NCBI RefSeq assembly: GCF_023856365.1 | Contig: NC_064542.1 | Span: 23,716,127 to 23,780,126, forward strand | DNA from: Brienomyrus brachyistius | Taxonomy: Eukaryota > Chordata > Actinopteri > Osteoglossiformes > Mormyridae | DNA length: 64,000 nucleotides | Direction of reading: 5' to 3' | Shown: positions 1 through 13,047 of the stretch, piece after piece | How the letters are laid out: each line of letters starts with the position of its first letter | Position numbering within the stretch: position 1 is the first letter of the stretch | Translations under genes and position numbers: made by a program | Notes under the pieces: generated by a model | Databases searched by the model: none | Told to the model about the DNA's origin: nothing | What the model saw: the letters and a program-made list of their open reading frames with translations, nothing else

Positions 1-980
1 TATGAATTGGATAATCTTTGGATGAAAAACAGTCCATTCTTAAAGGTTTAGAATTGTGTCTCTGGATTTATGCTATAAAAACATAACATGGCCGGTTTAT
101 GGCTGCCAAAACAATTATTCTATTAATAATCAAGCTATTTACATAGACCTTCCAAACATCCATTGTGTCATAATTATTTACATAATTAACATGGAAGAAT
201 TTTAAATTGTGCTTCATATAGCCCCTGTTATTCAGGCCCTACCCTTAACCCTAACCCTCTCAGGAACCCACAGACATGTCAGATATCTATGTATTTTAGT
301 TGCTCAGCTTATTTCTTTGAGATATATGCCCTCGGATGTCAAGCATTTATTCGCAAGTTAATAAACCATCATCCTATTCATTTCAGTGGGACATTAGCAT
401 ACGACGGTTTGCAGTCAGACACAAGCATTATAACGCATTGCATGCACAAAAAAAGCATGAAAGTACAAATTATTGATGAAATCAGGCACAGCTGTTCAGG
501 CATGCATCAATTTACTGCTTTCTGTGCGTAACAATGGGCACCTAAGGCTAAATATACTGAAACGTCGCAGAAGTTCCAGAAACTGGCAAAATAGCAATGT
601 GACGTTGGTTAGAATCTGAAATGTCATATAGAATTCATCCTTAAACTAACAGCAGAAGAACAGCCTCATGCTGCTTAGTTAAGTATTCGCTGTGTCCCAT
701 TCAGGCATTGTTTTCCTTAGGCATTAAAGTCAGTCAGTAAGCCTGTGTGCCTGTCCATCGTGGCAGTGGCCCGGTGACAAAACCTCCCCACCCTGCCTGC
801 AGCGTCGAGCAGGGACTTGGGAACATTCCCTTGGACACAAGAGTGGGTACACAACTGCTGCTTGTTTACATACCGTGAAAAGAAAACAAACCAAATGAGG
901 TTCATGTCACAGTCTCTCACCAGCCTGGGTCCTTTTCTCCCCTGAGTAGCTGGAGAGGTATGCCTACATGCGGTCTAATC

Positions 981-1121
981 CAGCGTTTCTCAATCTATGG
1001 GCCGCGGACCGGTGGCGGTTCCTGAGTGGGTTCCTGTCGGTCCGTAGAGCGTCGCTTCTGCACCAGTCAGATCAGGTCAGGTATTATAATAATAATAAAA
1101 TAATAATAATAATAATAATAA

Positions 1122-1200
<79 letters not shown>
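981..1200 (+). mobile_element. hAT-like element fragment ending in microsatellites
   Basis: It begins CAGCGTTTCTCAA and shares most of its first 100 bp with the complete element at 26795-27045 (GGGCCGCGGACCGG, CTTCTGCACCA, CAGATCAGGTCAGGTAT). The right part and right terminal repeat are missing; an AAT tract (1084-1122) and an ATCT tract (1123-1201) follow directly. Confidence 0.65.

Positions 1201-1201
<1 letters not shown>
1084..1201. repeat. Compound microsatellite (AAT)n-(ATCT)n
   Basis: About 13 imperfect AAT units run straight into about 19 near-perfect ATCT units. A short plus-strand open frame through it is not a gene. Confidence 0.95.
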
Positions 1202-1936
1202 CTTCATGCACTACATAGACTGGCATTGCCCGTCACTGGACAATACAAATGCATTCTGGGAGTTTGACATAAAATTCTGTTCAAAATCCTTATGGGACAG
1301 TTAACCCAGGAAACACACATCCCAGGAAATTGCCCTGAAGACCGGAGGGTTGAAAGGGGTTAAATAAAAGTTCCATCCAAGTGCATTTAACTTAAGTGGC
1401 AGCACAGACTCCGAATTGAGGCGTCCTCTCCTACTCAGCAAAATTTGTGACCTCACGCTCGCCTGTAAATGGCAGCCCGGTCATACAGCCAGTCAATAGA
1501 ATAATCCTTCCTGCAAGGAGGTACATACAAGCACTGAGACAAGATTAATGTTCTGTCACAAACTGTAATTCTGATACAGTGCTCCGAGTACAGTTATGCA
1601 GGATATAAAATATTACCTGCAAATTGCTCTTCATACACTATCCCTGCTCCGTTGGGAGGCCTAAATAATCCATACACTTCAAATAACAGAAGCACACACA
1701 GTAGGGTTAATGGGAAAGGTCACCATGACAGCATGTGGCCAGAAAGAGAAAAGGGCAAGAGGCAGGGAGTCAGGAAGCTCGTGGCTCAGGGCCAAAGTTG
1801 GGCCCATTGTTCTCAGAAGTCTCTTCACACTGAATCTGCCTGAGAGGCTCGATTCTGCCTCCATCTTAGCTGCTCAAAACAAGCATCAGCTAAAATAAAC
1901 TCGGTGCTCTTCAAAATATGACTCATTCAGTAGTGT

Positions 1937-1990
<54 letters not shown>

Positions 1991-2226
1991 GTAATTATAT
2001 CTTTGTGGGGACTCCCCTGTGGGGAAAACTAATCTCAACATTAGGACCTTAACCTATATCCAGTCCTAACCTTAACCATAAGTGGTTTTTTTGATTGCAT
2101 TCACAGATCTTTGTGGGGACCTGACAAATGGTCCCCACAATGTCAAAATAACAAATGATAATCACATTGCGGGGGACAGTTTCCAGTATATAATATAACC
2201 CTAATCCACACACACACACGCACACG

Positions 2227-2290
<64 letters not shown>
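1937..2290 (-). repeat. Fish GGGGAC/GTCCCC repeat flanked by (CA)n tracts
   Basis: CA tracts at 1939-1982 and 2222-2287 enclose about 240 bp containing ATCTTTGTGGGGACTC, a TTAACC-type stretch and GGTCCCCACAATG. The same signature occurs in opposite orientation at 12645-13047, so this is a dispersed family. Confidence 0.75.
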
Positions 2291-2293
<3 letters not shown>

Positions 2294-2508
2294 GCTAACA
2301 GGCCAATGTAACATCTCATACAGCTGAAATCTGTAACTATACAGGTGACATTAATTCAGCTATGTCACAGAAAGACACATTTCACCATAAATACATTTAT
2401 TTCCTTGTTGCACTTGTCACAGTTGAGATTTGTTTGTACCACATTTGGAGCACTTTGCTCAGTTTTGTAGGAAGAACCGAGTGGAGAAACAACAGAAATA
2501 CAACAATG

Positions 2509-4103
2509 GCCTGGCATGCTGACCCGGGTGGCCCCCAGCCTGGCATGCTGACCCGGGTGGCCCCCAGCCTGGCATGCTGACCCGGGTGGCCCCCAGCCTG
2601 GCATGCTGACCCGGGTGCCCCCCAGCCTGGCATGTTGACCCGGGTGCCCCCCAGCCTGGCATGCTGACCCAGGTGCCCCCCAGCCTGGCATGTTGACCCG
2701 GGTGGCCCCCAGCCGGGCATGTTGACCCGGGTGCCCCCCAGCCTGGCATGCTGACCCAGGTGCCCCCCAGCCTGGCATGTTGACCCGGGTGGCCCCCAGC
2801 CGGGCATGTTGACCCGGGTGCCCCCCAGCCTGGCATGCTGACCCAGGTGCCCCCCAGCTGGGCATGTTGACCCGGGTGCCCCCCAGCTTGACATGTTGAC
2901 CCGGGTGCCCCCCAGCCGGGTATGTTGACCCGGGTGCCCCCCAGCTTGACATGTTGACCCGGGTGCCCCCCAGCCGGGTATGTTGACCCAGATGGCCCCC
3001 AGCCGGGCATGTTGACCCGGGTGGCCCCCAGCCGGGCATGTTGACCCGGGTGCCCCCCAGCTTGACATGTTGACCCGGGTGGCCCCCAGCCGGGCATGTT
3101 GACCCGGGTGCCCCCCAGCTTGACATGTTGACCCGGGTGCCCCCCAGCCGGGTATGTTGACCCAGATGGCCCCCAGCCGGGCATGTTGACCCGGGTGGCC
3201 CCCAGCCGGGCATGTTGACCCGGGTGCCCCCCAGCTTGACATGTTGACCCGGGTGGCCCCCAGCCGGGTATGTTGACCCGGGTGCCCCCCAGCTTGACAT
3301 GTTGACCCGGGTGCCCCCCAGCATGGCACGTTGATCCGGGTGGCCCCCAGCCGGGCATGTTGACCCGGGTGGCCCCCAGCTTGACATGTTGACCCGGGTG
3401 CCCCCCAGCCGGGTATGTTGACCCAGATGGCCCCCAGCCGGGCATGTTGACCCGGGTGCCCCCCAGCTTGACATGTTGACCCGGGTGCCCCCCAGCCGGG
3501 TATGTTGACCCAGATGGCCCCCAGCCGGGCATGTTGACCCGGGTGCCCCCCAGCTTGACATGTTGACCCGGGTGCCCCCCAGCCTGGCATGTTGACCCGG
3601 GTGCCCCCCAGCATGGCACGTTGATCCGGGTGGCCCCCAGCCGGGCACGTTGACCCGGGTGCCCCCCAGCCTGGCACGTTGATCCGGGTGGCCCCCAGCC
3701 TGGCACGTTGACCCGGGTGGCCCCCAGCCGGGCATGTTGACCCGGGTGCCCCCCAGCTTGACATGTTGACCCGGGTGCCCCCCAGCCGGGTATGTTGACC
3801 CGGGTGCCCCCCAGTCGGGCATGTAGACCCGGGTGCCCCCCAGCCGGGCATGTTGACCCGGATGGCCCCCAGCCTGGCATGCTGACCCGGGTGCCCCCCA
3901 GCCTGGCATGTTTACCCGGGTGCCCCCCAGCCTGGCATGTTGACCCGGGTGCCCCCCAGCCTGGCATGCTGACCCAGGTGCCCCCCAGCCTGGCATGTTG
4001 ACCTGGGTGGCCCCCAGCCGGGCATGTTGACCCGGGTGCCCCCCAGCCTGGCATGTTCACCCGGATGGCCCCAGCCGAGCATGTTGACCCGGGTGGCCCC
4101 CAG
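2509..4103. repeat. 29-bp minisatellite, about 55 units
   Basis: The unit is GCATGTTGACCCGGGTG followed by CCCCCCAGCCTG, with variants of the CCTGG, CCGGG, CTTGA and CATGG class. Almost every unit carries a SmaI-type CCCGGG. Between about 2880 and 3560 three variants recur in order (CTTGACATG, CCGGGTATG with CCAGATGG, CCGGGCATG), giving an 87-bp higher-order period. One unit near 4064 has lost a base. No unit contains a minus-strand stop, so all three minus frames stay open for 480-580 codons; this is a property of the unit and not evidence of a gene. Confidence 0.97.
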
Positions 4104-4105
4104 AC

Positions 4106-4186
4106 TAGTACCCTGTGCTGCCTGGGATGGACTCCAGGGCCCCCTGCGATCTCGCATTGGATAAGCAGTTGGAAGATTGATGGATA
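4106..4186 (+). mobile_element. SINE/LINE 3'-tail fragment next to the minisatellite
   Basis: CCTGGGATGGACTCCAGG, CCCCCTGCGATC and GGATAAGCAGTTGGAAGAT are the decayed 3' tail seen in full at 50560-50646 and in reverse at 21779-21850. The minisatellite stops just before it, so the array probably grew from the older element or beside it. Confidence 0.6.
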
Positions 4187-7100
4187 GAAAATATAAAACA
4201 AGCATACTGTATTACAACACCGCCTTTAATCACTAGAAAATGACCACTGGCCTTCTAACCCACTGTAGCTCTTAGAGTGTGTGTTTGGGGGGGTAAGATT
4301 AGGTCTTCAGTGAAACATGCTGCAGTTACAACTTCCCAGGAAACATAAGCTCTGCGTCCCTCTGCTTCCAACACTTTCATACTGCCAGCATCACGTCCAC
4401 AAAAGCTTGTTTCTACTCGACGTCCACCTTCACCATAATAAATGGTACATTATACTCCATATAAGAGCATACAGCATGTTAAAGCGCAGTATAAAGTCTA
4501 AACCTTTCACATATTCACATTCAACTGAAAATAGCTTTTCTTAAAATAAAACAGTGCATTTTTTATCTAATGCATGTGACGTAGCCTATACACACGATGC
4601 AAGTTAATTAGGCCTGACAAAAAAAGGTGCTGACATGTGACAATTTCGACAATCAAAGTAGCATTTCACCACAGAAGCAGATGTATGTATCAGTAGTTGC
4701 TATTGATATAATGCATTAATGAGACGATTCTCCAGTTTGCCCCCCCGCCCATTGCTTACAGCTGACAAAGAACTTTCTACTTCACCTCAAAGTTAAGAAG
4801 AGCAGAATCCACTATAAACAAAACTGACAAAAAGTAGATGGCAACTTCTATACCTTTTTAAAAAAATCTGAAATATTGTTTTAATGCCATGTCTCTGTTT
4901 AAGGAAAATAAATTCCAAACAAACCATGCAAACAAATAAAATCTCTGACTAACATTCAGCCTCACTAGTTTTAACTACAGTTGATTTCAAAATCATTTTA
5001 ACAGAACTGTAGAACAGCACTCATCTTAATGTACTATTTTCTATTTCTTAATTAGCTCCATGTGAAGAGCTGGTTCTGACGATTTTCAGATGTCGTGAAA
5101 TTATGTGTAATGATCCTGCTTACAAAATGAAGAATTATGCAGCGATGGTTGTAGCTGGAGCTGAAAAGCACATCACGCCAGTTCTGGTGTCCTTTCATTG
5201 GCTTCGGGTCAAGTGAACCAAGCCAGCTGGTTTCAAGCCCCACTGGTTATTTTGTTGTTGAATCTGCCATGCAGATTTGTGCTTCCTCTCCTGCTATTTT
5301 TTAACACCTTCTGACTTCTAAATCTTGACAATATTGCATATATACTGTGGATAATCTTAAATTCCTTTTATTGAGATTGATGAATCAAAATGGAATTGAA
5401 CAGCATTGATGAATATTACTGGTTATTATTTTCAGAGATAAAAATCAGATGTACACAACTGTAAAATGGTAAGAAATTAGCAGTGGGGAAACACCCCCTA
5501 TTTACGGCATGAAAAGGTAAATATGTACTGAAATTTAACATTTAAAATTGTGCATAAATGCATAAATATCCGCATTTAACATGACACAGCTAATTTCTAT
5601 TCAGCATTAAGCTGTTCTTTACACCAGCATTTCGTAAATTCTTCTGACATCAGCTAGATTATTCCTTAGACGCTTCTGAAAATGACTGATAATAATAAAG
5701 AAGCATCTTGTTTACCACATAATTGCTCTTGCTGCATTTCTGTTGCATGCTGATCCCTGTGAGTCTCCCTGGCACTGTTCTCTCACTCTTACGTGAAGGC
5801 GGCCGGAATCTGCAGGAGCTCCATGCGCCCGCATGCCCACCTCTCCATCTGCATTTACCCGCCCTTCCACCCTGCGTGTCGGCGGCACACTCCAGGACAG
5901 CCAACCCCGAGCCCTTCTCTGGGGCTCTGCCACGATTAATCTCGAACAAAGAAGTGCCAGGATTTCGTGCTCCAGCTCCTACAAATCTTCTCAGACAAGA
6001 ATTTCCTTTCTTCCTTGACCAAATATATCCTTGGCTGTCCTTCACCCCCCCCCCCCGCCCCACTTCACCCTGAATCTAATCTGCATTAAGGGTGTCCTTT
6101 TGGGTTTGCCATTCTGAGACGTTTTACGTCATGCTCTTATTCGATGGGGTGTATTGAATGCCATGCAATAAGGTTGTTGTTCTACCTATTTGTGCATTTG
6201 CTCTAAGGGACCAACCATCCAGTACATTGTACGTCCACTCAATGCAAAAAGAGAAGAAAACAATCGTCATGGACGAGACTATTGGGCATTTCAAGTATGA
6301 GGGCAAACAAAACAAGCAGGAGCAGCAAAAAAAAAAACACAATACATTTAGTCTCCGATGTGTTAAGCAATACAGCAGCAATGAATCATCATGGGTGAAT
6401 CTCCTGAGTGACTGTAGATAAGAAAACGTGGAAGCAAATCTGAAGTTTAAAAGACTTTCTAAAATCACAAATGTTGGCCTGGTGGTAAAACAACTGGAGT
6501 CAGTATGCATTTCAGCTGCAAATAATTTCAGTGATTAAATTCATCAGAAATTCTGTCTGGAACAGCCCAGTTGTCTATTCTTGGTAAGTTCAGAAGAAGT
6601 GCAAATATGGACACCGGTGTCAATTTGAACAGGTGAACACACAGCTATGCCGCCTTAACCTTATCTATTATGCGCCGGTCGGAGGATTGAGGACTACCAG
6701 CTAAAATGTTCCTAGCAGAATTAATATAGTTTTAAAAGCAATCATTTGTTCAAATAATTGGATGAGCTGGGCAGGTGAATTTCGCGTTTGCCTGGCCTCA
6801 CAGGACATATGCCCACAGATTTAATGAGATGAGAGGAAGGAGTGAAACGAGCGACGTGCTTGGAAGTACTGAAGCATTCTGACACACTTCGTGTCCGGGG
6901 TATTTCCTACGGGGAGACTTGAGGGTGGCTGCCGGATTTAGTGGCAGCCTGTGAGACCCTGGGGAATTGTCTTCAAGAGGAAGGACAGGCTGTTCCTTAA
7001 TCTCGGCAGTGTAATGATACTCTCTCAGGTCCCACCGCAAAGACACATCCTTCTCTGCTGAGAGGTGGATTATTCACCTCAGTGATCACTTCGCACATCA

Positions 7101-9187
7101 CCAGCACGACTGGCGTTTTCCATAAAATCCTCCTATTAAGACCTAACTGACCAGAGTGGCAACTTGAGATGTCCACTGTTCTAAAGTAATCACAAAGTGT
7201 ACCGTTCCATGCTAATCAACCTCTACTTCAAAAGAGCCAATTACGTGGAGAGCAGATGAATATCTAATGTGGCTAATTGAAGTTAAATGAATGCTCTAAG
7301 AAATATGATGGAACAACAACAACAACACAGGATGGAAAGATTACTTATTCGATGTGCTGTCCAGCATGTCCCAAAAATAGTAAGGGGTTTATAATTTATG
7401 CACTGCACTCCCAATGAAAAGTTACCTTAGAAGTATTAAACTACACGTGTGAACGATGAACGGCTGTGGTCTGTGAAGCGCGACGGTTCGCATCCCAACT
7501 TCAGGCCTCTGAAGTCCACGAAAGCAAAACAAGGCACAAAAGCAATGCACTTGGCAGGTGGATGCTGGGTTGTCTCTGAACCAGCAATGTAGCTCCATAG
7601 TTTATTCTAGTTTTCCACTGGTGGTAAAACGCGCTATTTTTTCATCAGTTGACATGCACCTACTTCCCTTTATTTTTAGTCTGAACGTACATTCAAATAT
7701 AAAACCAGAATTTTTGTCTCTAAATATATATTGCTGTACAAACTGTACACCATCTCCTTGTTTATCGACTATCTCGGGTAGCGGCTATTCGCTAATATGA
7801 CGACTCTAATTAAAACACTGATGTTGTATATATGTCTGATGTCTCACGTCAGAGTGAGAATAACTATACGAGAACTTTATATGAATGAGACGGCAGCAAG
7901 CAGTGACCTTTGCGGCGTGAAGCACAGTCACGGTCACGCCTATGCTATTGTGATTTTCACTTGACGACCATTTTGCTTAACGATCTGGCAGTTGTAAGGG
8001 AATTCAGTCGCTAAACAATGAGAGGGTGTACTTTAATTTACACAGTGTGTCCTGGAAGCAACAATGCAAAAAATGCGTTTGGCATTAATGTACCAAGTCA
8101 AAGTCTACGCAATGCTCCACTAAGATTCTCTTTCTGGGAAGAACCATTAGATCAGACATGTTATCTGGCAGGTGAAGGAATAATTACATGAAGAAAAAAA
8201 GAAAATAAAACATAAAATGGCTACCAAAGAGAAATAATTTGTGGCAATGATGAAAACGAGGTACAGAGAAATGTTAACTTCCCCCCAATGGCTGTGAGAA
8301 CAGAAGTGCCCGGTGCAGTGGAGGGTCCCCAAGCAAAGGGGGGGGGGGGGGGAGGGGGGGGGAGGAGCAGGCCATCTGCACCTGAACGACACCCGAACGG
8401 TCAGTCCGGGATGCAGTCTGCGGAGGAGCAGAGCACGGAAGCCGTTACTTAGCCACTGGCTCCCTGACATTCATAGGATGAATAAATGTTTTTCTACCCC
8501 AGCCGCTTGATTTGGATGGATTCATCCGAACGCCAACTGAGCCAGAAACGCTCTGGCTCAGCTTCCAGCATGGAAATGGCAGACAGTGGGCGCCCAGACT
8601 GTTATTCATTTTCATTTCTATCAGGCTATTTGTTCCTTTTTCCCTCTTTGTGTGGCTGGAATGGAGGGCGGGAGTGAAGACAACACCTAACAACATCACA
8701 TTATATTACAGTGCAAACACAGAATGCCTCCTACAGTACAGTAGAAAGGGAGAAAAGTGGAAATTAAGGTGCCACGCTATTATGTGTCGTTATCAAGACT
8801 CAAAATCCCAAGGCCTCTCTCATTAATTGTGATGGGGAGGACAGCCCACTGGGACATGCTGCATGTATTGATAAAGAAAGCATGGCTGGTATGGAGGAGA
8901 TGCTGGGGAAACTGTACAGGGTGAAACCTCACTCCAGATGTGCAGTCTGGAGAAAGATTCACATCGCAGAAGCTAAGTGACACCCTTAGAGAGCAGACAG
9001 CAGAGATGCTGAGGACTGGAACGAGTTCTGGGAGACAGCAACTGAGAAGCTCCTTCAGATGAAGCTGAGAAAATCGTCGGAGGGATGAGTGAGGAGGAAA
9101 GGAAGTGTAGTGACGGTATTATATGCACCTGGGCTCCTAGCAGCTAAATGAACAATACTCCAAAAATACTGTAAACACACGACACAC

Positions 9188-9720
9188 AAAATCAACTGAC
9201 CAATCACATAAAGGGAGAAACATAAATGTACACAAAGAATAAACTGACCAATCACATAAAGGGAGAAACATAAATGTACACAAAGAATCAACTGACCAAT
9301 CACATAAAGGGAGAAACATAAATGTACACAAAGAATAAACTGACCAATCACATAAAGAGAGAAACATAAATGTACACAAAGAATAAACTGACCAATCACA
9401 TAAAGAGAGAAACATAAATGTACACAAAGAATCAACTGACCAATCACATAAAGAGAGAAACATAAATGTACATAAAGAATAAACTGACCAATCACATAAA
9501 GAGAGAAACATAAATGTACACAAAGAATCAACTGACCAATCACATAAAGAGAGAAACATAAATGTACATAAAGAATAAACTGACCAATCACATAAAGAGA
9601 GAAACATAAATGTACACAAAGAATAAACTGACCAATCACATAAAGAGAGAAACATAAATGTACACAAAGAATAAACTGACCAATCACATAAAGAGAGAAA
9701 CATAAATATACACAAGGAAT
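9188..9720. repeat. 48-bp minisatellite, about 11 units
   Basis: The unit is AAACTGACCAATCACATAAA, then GAGAGAAACATAAATGTACA, then CAAAGAAT. Variants differ at a few sites (ATCAACTG or ATAAACTG, TACACAAAG or TACATAAAG, AAGGGAG or AAGAGAG). 48 is divisible by three, so two minus-strand frames stay open with a 16-residue repeat (HLCFSLYVIGQFILCV); this is not taken as a gene. Each unit carries CCAAT. Confidence 0.95.
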
Positions 9721-10927
9721 CTTCTCCAATAAACAGAATGATGAAGCAATGGACGGTTTTGTCTTCTTTTCTCAACCTGAGTGTACTTGTAACAAGGCCT
9801 TTGCAATCATAGAAGTGTGATAAAGGATTCTCAGCCTCCTGCAGCTGCTCTCCCCATCCTTATTTTAATTAAAGTTTATACATAATCATTTTTTATAAAT
9901 CTACAGTTTAATGATATTGCAATCTCTGCAATGACCTTGGTAGTCAACATCAATTTAGAGCCATATTTTCCCTTTCTTAAAGGGCAGCGGAATCTCCTAT
10001 ATATGTGTAGGTAATTACCCTGGTCTAGGATTATTTTTGTAAGGTTAATCATAAGAAAAATTCAATCATCTACTTATATAATTATTTCTGCCAAGTCAAA
10101 ATTGATAAGACAGCAATGAAATGAGATAATGATATCCAATTATTACAGCTCAATATTACAGATGCAGCTGGACATAAATTATATAATATGTGCTATCTGA
10201 ATTTAGCCAAAAGACTGATCTTAACATAAGATCGAACAAATCCACAAAACAATACTTGGCATAACAGCTGGTTCAACAAGGAAGCCTCACCTTGTTTTTG
10301 GCAATAGAAGGAGACCTTATTAATTCTCAGTGCAGTTGGAAGCAGTAATTAAGTCTTCCCCATAGGACTAGGAAATTGACGTGCTCTAGATAGTGAATGA
10401 GTAATTATATTTGTAAAGAGCAGTGATACAAGATACTCCCCTTTGCCTAGGACTCATTACACATCATTAAAGAAAGACTGCAATGGGGCCTCACTCTTGC
10501 CATTTTCATGCATACACCGATCAATGGACCAGTAACAAACAAGGCTGGCCTTTTGTAAACAAACTGAATTCACTGGGCCTAAGACTCAAACCAGTCACAC
10601 GGTGTTGATCTGGAAGTAACATCACCCCTAGTAATCACTCCCCATTTGGTTATGTTCTCCTCAGGGGAAAACTTTCTGGTCTTCCACCATCCCTAATTGA
10701 ATATTAAACCCGTAATGAATTCCAGTCCTTCTGAATATGGAGAGACTGCTGGTCTGTATGTATGAAAAATTCCAAAAGGGCCTGGAGAAAATGGCTCTTT
10801 GCAACGTGACGAAACAATTAATTGCTATTAAAATTTAAATGACTATGAAACCCACAGTTACAATTTATGAGAAACATCAAGAGACTATCTGTAGTTCAGG
10901 TACAACTGAGGTTTACAATTCTTGGTT

Positions 10928-10931
<4 letters not shown>

Positions 10932-10987
<56 letters not shown>
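10932..10987. repeat. (TA)n microsatellite
   Basis: About 28 uninterrupted TA units. Confidence 0.95.
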
Positions 10988-10990
<3 letters not shown>

Positions 10991-12644
10991 GTGTATTTCT
11001 GACCCAGATCTCTTTATTACTAAATGCATGGCGTTCACTCAGAAAAAGAATTTTACATTAATATACAAAGATAATCTCTCCATTTTCATAAAGTCTATCC
11101 ACACTGCCTAATCAGGATGAAAAATAAACAACTCTATGATTTATTCAAACAGTTAACAAAGCCGGATGAAGTACCACACAGTCATTATCTGTACATTTCA
11201 GTTTTTCTTTTATTATTAATGCATTGTCAAGATTGCTGAGAGAAAATGGAGACCTGTATTAGTGTCAGTGGGCATCGATACAGTCGCCTTGTCTACTTTC
11301 ATTCTCTATTCATTATCTTGTCTAATTCTCTCAGCTTCAATTATTTTTTGTAAACCTTTTAAGCTGCCTAATTAAAAAAGGAGAAAACTTCTCCTTCTTC
11401 CAATTGTGTTGTATTATTTATTGAACATTTTTTTAGGCTCTAAATTGTAAATCTTGCTTTGAATGTAAATCAAGTTTTCTTGCAAGATCCTTAAGGACAA
11501 AAAACAATAACAGAGATTTTCTATCGATCAGCTGGACAGAAACACAAACAAGGTCTGGGCAGCACATATAATTGAATCAAATATGTTCTTTGGGTTTGGT
11601 GAATCCACCAAAAAGAGAATTTGGAAGGAATAGCCTTCCGAAAAATGCCTACATAACAAAATTATATTCCATTCCATATGATATCAAGCCCATATTACAG
11701 ATGATTTATCATATTTAATTATATCCACAATATTTCAACTGCACCTTAATATCCCAAATGTAGTCACATCCAAACTACATTAAAAAGGTAGAAATTGACT
11801 CTTAGGCTCTTTTAATTTAAGAACTGCATCATCCACAAAAAAGCTGCATTGTGTTTGATTACTTAAAGTCATCATTTCCACCTCTATAGACTTTAAATAA
11901 TAGAATCCCAAGGCAATGCTATTAAAACCAACGCATAACAATGAAGATTATTATACAACATTTCTTTCTTCTATGACTTGATGGGGGTAAAATTATGTTA
12001 ATGTTTTTTCTCCTTGGAGCACTTTGCTCAAATGGAAGCTGTATCTGTGACTTAGTACATAGAAGGTTCCTCTATATAGAATATGATACAATTCTACTAG
12101 GAAGACCTTAGTCAAAGGGTTTCACTGTGATGTCTTACCTAGAAATGGTAGAATGAATTTGTCAACGGTGACTATTTATTGTTGCTTATTTGAAAGGAGA
12201 GAAGAAGATCATCAAAGCTAATTTTCGGGTTAAGAGGTGCTTATAGACAAAGATACTTTTTCAAGTTGAGCGGATGAGAATGTAGAGAAAACAAAAACGG
12301 CCCTGGGCAGTCGCAGAGATGTCTACATCACACAGGCGCAGTGACTGGACATCCTGAGCTGAGGCCAGACCTGACCAATTCACAAAAGGACAAATATATA
12401 TTCATACATAAACACTTCTGCTCAAGCATCTTAGGCTACGGAAATGTTGAAAGGTATTTATCTGGGTATTAAGTACATTTGCTCCGAAAAAAACAAAAAA
12501 AAACAATTTAAGGTCAAAACATGTGTAAATTAACAGTATCACAATAAACACTAAAAAGAATTTCTTCTGCAAAAATTTACTGAAATCTTGTTAGATGGCT
12601 ACATATCAGTTCAGCTGTGTGTGCATGTAGGTCATTTATATATT

Positions 12645-13047
12645 ATATAGTGGGCACCAAATGGTGTCCACACAATGTGATAAAAATCTATGTAAAAATC
12701 TGTGACTGTCATGTATTTGGGTTGGTTACTTATGGTTAAGGTTAGGGCTAAGTAGGGCTTAAAGGTGTTTTGATTGCAATTAGGGTTTTTCCTGTAGAAA
12801 TTTATGAAAATTCCCCATTTAGATAGGTGTGTGTGTGTACATTAGGTTTATATTATATCGTGGGGACCAAATGTCCCGCAGAATGTAATAAATCCTATTA
12901 TTCTGACGATGAGAGGGACCATTTTTCAGGCTTAAGGTAAGGGCTTGGAAGGGGTTAAGATTGTCAAAAAAGAGTTTTTCCCATAGAAATGAATGGAGAG
13001 TCCCCACAAAGATATAACTACAAACCCTGTGTGTGTTTGTGTGTGTA
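12645..13047 (+). repeat. Two tandem copies of a fish GGGGACC...GTCCCC repeat
   Basis: Two units of about 190 bp (12645-12838 and 12858-13047). Each begins near GTGGGGACCAAATG, passes a TTAGGG-like stretch and ends in a TG tract; the second keeps CCATAGAAATGAATGGAGAG and TCCCCACAAAGATA. The family is the same as at 1983-2200. Confidence 0.7.

Noticed and set aside
2049..2285. Cys-Val repeat frame on the minus strand
   Set aside because: It is a CA microsatellite read as protein.
2365..4205. Three overlapping minus-strand open frames of 484-580 codons with collagen-like GHPGQHARLG repeats
   Set aside because: They are the three frames of one 29-bp minisatellite; no start context, signal peptide, splice site or family match, and the frames run unchanged into unrelated flanks.
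9055..9775. Two minus-strand frames with a 16-residue hydrophobic repeat
   Set aside because: They are products of the 48-bp minisatellite; multi-pass membrane appearance is accidental.
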